Below, one piece after another: positions 62,416 to 64,000 of a stretch of DNA of 64,000 nucleotides. The stretch's first letter is position 1. Each line of letters opens with the position of its first letter. The DNA is from Acidaminococcus hominis. GTDB taxonomy: Bacteria; Bacillota; Negativicutes; Acidaminococcales; Acidaminococcaceae. The translations under genes and the position numbers were made by a program. The notes beneath the pieces were generated by a model. The model saw only the letters and a list, made by a program, of their open reading frames with translations, did not search any database and was not told the origin of the DNA. Location: NCBI RefSeq assembly GCF_900291475.1, contig NZ_OLMM01000001.1, positions 165,969 through 229,968 of the forward strand. The letters run 5' to 3'.

Positions 62416-63030
62416 TTAGTTGGTTCCTTTCTGGGTTTTCTTCACGGGTACAACCTTTGCTTTTGCAGCCTTAGGCTTGGTTGCCTTGCCCACCCGGAGT
62501 GCAGGAGAACTGGAAGCCTTCTTCACCTTCAGCCGCTTGCCCTTTTCCCCGGGCTTTACCCGCCCTACAGTCAAGGGGTGGCTTTTTTGGATTTTCCAGG
62601 CCTTCACTTCCTGGTTCAGCTGTGCCACAAAGGTCCTGGCCGGAATGGGAGAGAACTCCTCCTGGAGCTTTCTGGACTCCAAGGTCTTGCCCTTTTCCGA
62701 TACCACTTTGATCTGGTCAATTTTATAGGTGTTTTGGACCGAATTCAGTGTTACAATAAGCTCACAACCGGCCGCTGTATCGTTTTCCTTCAGTTTTTTG
62801 GCAAAGTGGTCGTTAAGAATGCGCAAAAACGCCTTGTCCTTAAATACCGCCTTGGTGGAAGCCTGGGTCAGGTCCGCTTCCTTGCCCACCGGTTTAAGGG
62901 AAGCTGCGTCCACATAGTAAGCCCCGGACTTGTTTTCGCCCAGGAGGTTCCAATCTGCGTCTTTTGCCAAAGCCTGGCTGCTGAAAAGCGTACAGCCCAG
63001 CACCGCCAAGGCCAATATCTTCTTGTTCAT
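62416..63030 (-). CDS. secreted protein, surface-adhesin E-like
   Basis: 204 residues. MNKKILALAVLGCTLFSSQA is a signal peptide cleaved after QALA. DWNLLGENKSGAYYVDAASLKPVGK near residue 26 resembles the start of the Adhesin_E-type domain found in small secreted proteins of this group. The last 50 residues are very basic and low in complexity (GEKGKRLKVKKASSS, KPKAAKAKVVPVKK), which could bind nucleic acid or acidic envelope polymers. Function unknown. Confidence 0.65.
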   Translation of the reverse strand: MNKKILALAVLGCTLFSSQALAKDADWNLLGENKSGAYYVDAASLKPVGKEADLTQASTKAVFKDKAFLRILNDHFAKKLKENDTAAGCELIVTLNSVQNTYKIDQIKVVSEKGKTLESRKLQEEFSPIPARTFVAQLNQEVKAWKIQKSHPLTVGRVKPGEKGKRLKVKKASSSPALRVGKATKPKAAKAKVVPVKKTQKGTN

Positions 63031-63169
63031 TTAATATCCCCATTCCTGCGTGGATTGCGTATTATTGGTGTAGATAGCCGTACAGCCAAAAAGCCTGTAC
63101 GTTCTTTCCACCCGTTCATCTTAACTGATGTTTCCCCCATAGTCAACACTTGCCCCAAGGAGGTTCCCT

Positions 63170-64000
63170 TTGCCCAGTCTAACCCTTAGCCCTGAAAAGT
63201 CCCCCCTACGCCTGAAGACCCTGCTGCTCCAGTGGGGTATGAGCCAGCAATATTGGAAGAAATGTAAGGAAGCCGGCGTCCTGAAGGTTAACGGCGCTCC
63301 CACGTCCTGGGACCTGCTGCTGAGCCCCGGCGACACCGTCACCTGGGAATTTCTTCCCGAGACCTCCGCCGTGGAGCCCGAGCCCGCGGCTCTAGACATC
63401 GTCTACGAAGATGACGTGCTGCTGGCGGTAAACAAGCCTGCCGGTCTGGTAACCCACAATTCCAGTCCTGACCCCCAGCCGGCCCTGAGCCGCCGGGTAG
63501 CCTGGTATTACCAGACTCACCAGATTCCCGCCGCCATCCACCCGGTCTCCCGCCTGGACCGGGAAACCTCCGGCCTGGTGCTTTTTGCCAAAAACGCCTG
63601 CATCCACCATATGCTCAGCCAGCAGAAGCTCCGCAAAGAATACTGGGGTCTTACCACAGGCCATTGGGACCCGCCCAAGGGCTGCCTGAATGGCCCCATT
63701 GCCCGGGCTCCCGGCTCCATTATCCGCCGCCAGGTGGACCCCAGCGGCGCCCCGGCCGTTACCCATTACCAGGTCCTTGAGACCTTTGGGGACTATGACC
63801 TGGTCCAGTTTACCCTGGAAACCGGCCGCACCCACCAGATACGGGTCCACTGCGCCCACGCCGGCCATCCCCTGGCAGGCGACCACCTGTACGGTCCCCC
63901 GGGGCCCCAGAGCCGCCACCTGCTCCACGCAAAAACCCTGGAGCTTATACACCCCCTGACCAGGGCGCCCCTGCGGATTACCGCGCCCCTGCCTGCCGAC
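63170..64000 (+). CDS. RluA-family pseudouridine synthase (3' end outside window)
   Basis: 277 codons are visible and no stop is reached. The likely start is a TTG at 63170, six bases behind AAGGAGG; the ATG at 63239 lies inside the S4-like domain. An N-terminal S4-like region (KKCKEAGVLKVNG) is followed by DIVYEDDVLLAVNKPAGLVTH, the catalytic-Asp motif SRLDRETSGLVLFAKNA near residue 143 and ETGRTHQIRVHCAHAGHPL near residue 220. It isomerises uridines in rRNA or tRNA; which site is not clear. Divergent from the dut unit. Confidence 0.88.
   Translation, partial: MPSLTLSPEKSPLRLKTLLLQWGMSQQYWKKCKEAGVLKVNGAPTSWDLLLSPGDTVTWEFLPETSAVEPEPAALDIVYEDDVLLAVNKPAGLVTHNSSPDPQPALSRRVAWYYQTHQIPAAIHPVSRLDRETSGLVLFAKNACIHHMLSQQKLRKEYWGLTTGHWDPPKGCLNGPIARAPGSIIRRQVDPSGAPAVTHYQVLETFGDYDLVQFTLETGRTHQIRVHCAHAGHPLAGDHLYGPPGPQSRHLLHAKTLELIHPLTRAPLRITAPLPAD

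Overview
Organism. The window looks like a diderm Firmicute of the class Negativicutes, most likely Acidaminococcaceae (Acidaminococcus-like). The evidence is the mix of outer-membrane autotransporters with Firmicute-type housekeeping genes (RNase J, RNase HIII, a lysine riboswitch, strong GGAGG ribosome binding sites), plus citrate-lyase type acid fermentation and an AbgT/M32 peptidase pair. The genus is an inference. No rRNA, tRNA, CRISPR array or prophage was seen.

Layout. (1) 1-11950 is an accessory region. It holds three type V autotransporter genes or remnants (335-1633, 2949-6419, 7364-10642), each followed by about 1 kb of mosaic intergenic repeats. The repeats include a family of two-hairpin palindromes whose arms change sequence but stay complementary. 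Some members carry a structured core of about 110-130 bp in the hairpin loop, and in one member the core is inverted. (2) 11958-23532 is an organic-acid catabolic island: a LysR-type DNA-binding-domain protein and an amidohydrolase (minus strand), divergent from an operon of a two-subunit aconitase-family hydratase, citrate-lyase-like gamma, beta and alpha subunits, three MmgE/PrpD proteins and a GltS-type carrier. (3) 23668-24962 is an IS3-family element. (4) 25989-32257 holds lexA, a UPF0489 protein, an orphan HicB-like protein, and an operon for an AbgT transporter, an M32 carboxypeptidase and a TetR regulator. (5) 32896-37375 is a fourth autotransporter on the minus strand, split by an eight-A tract. 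(6) 37604-50444 is a long minus-strand housekeeping operon, rnj-ftsK-rodZ-rimO-cinA-deaD-hflX-ynbB. (7) 50653-56965 holds a flippase-like protein, an epimerase, an orphan TAXI binding protein, RNase HIII, a P-loop/Asp23 fusion, a PHP phosphoesterase and a 52-residue membrane protein. (8) 57161-61478 is the lysine-riboswitch-controlled dapB-asd-lysC-dapA operon. (9) 61510-63030 holds dut with a hypothetical protein and a secreted protein. The window ends inside a plus-strand RluA-type pseudouridine synthase.

How the genes fit together. The island at 12-23.5 kb reads as an uptake and breakdown pathway for a di- or tricarboxylic acid: a carrier imports it, PrpD and aconitase-like enzymes isomerise, dehydrate or hydrate it, and a citrate-lyase-type complex cleaves it to acetate plus an oxo acid. 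The exact substrate cannot be read from the sequence. The autotransporters form a surface-antigen family with shared promoters, near-identical barrels, inverted copies 22 kb apart and one probable phase-variable member.
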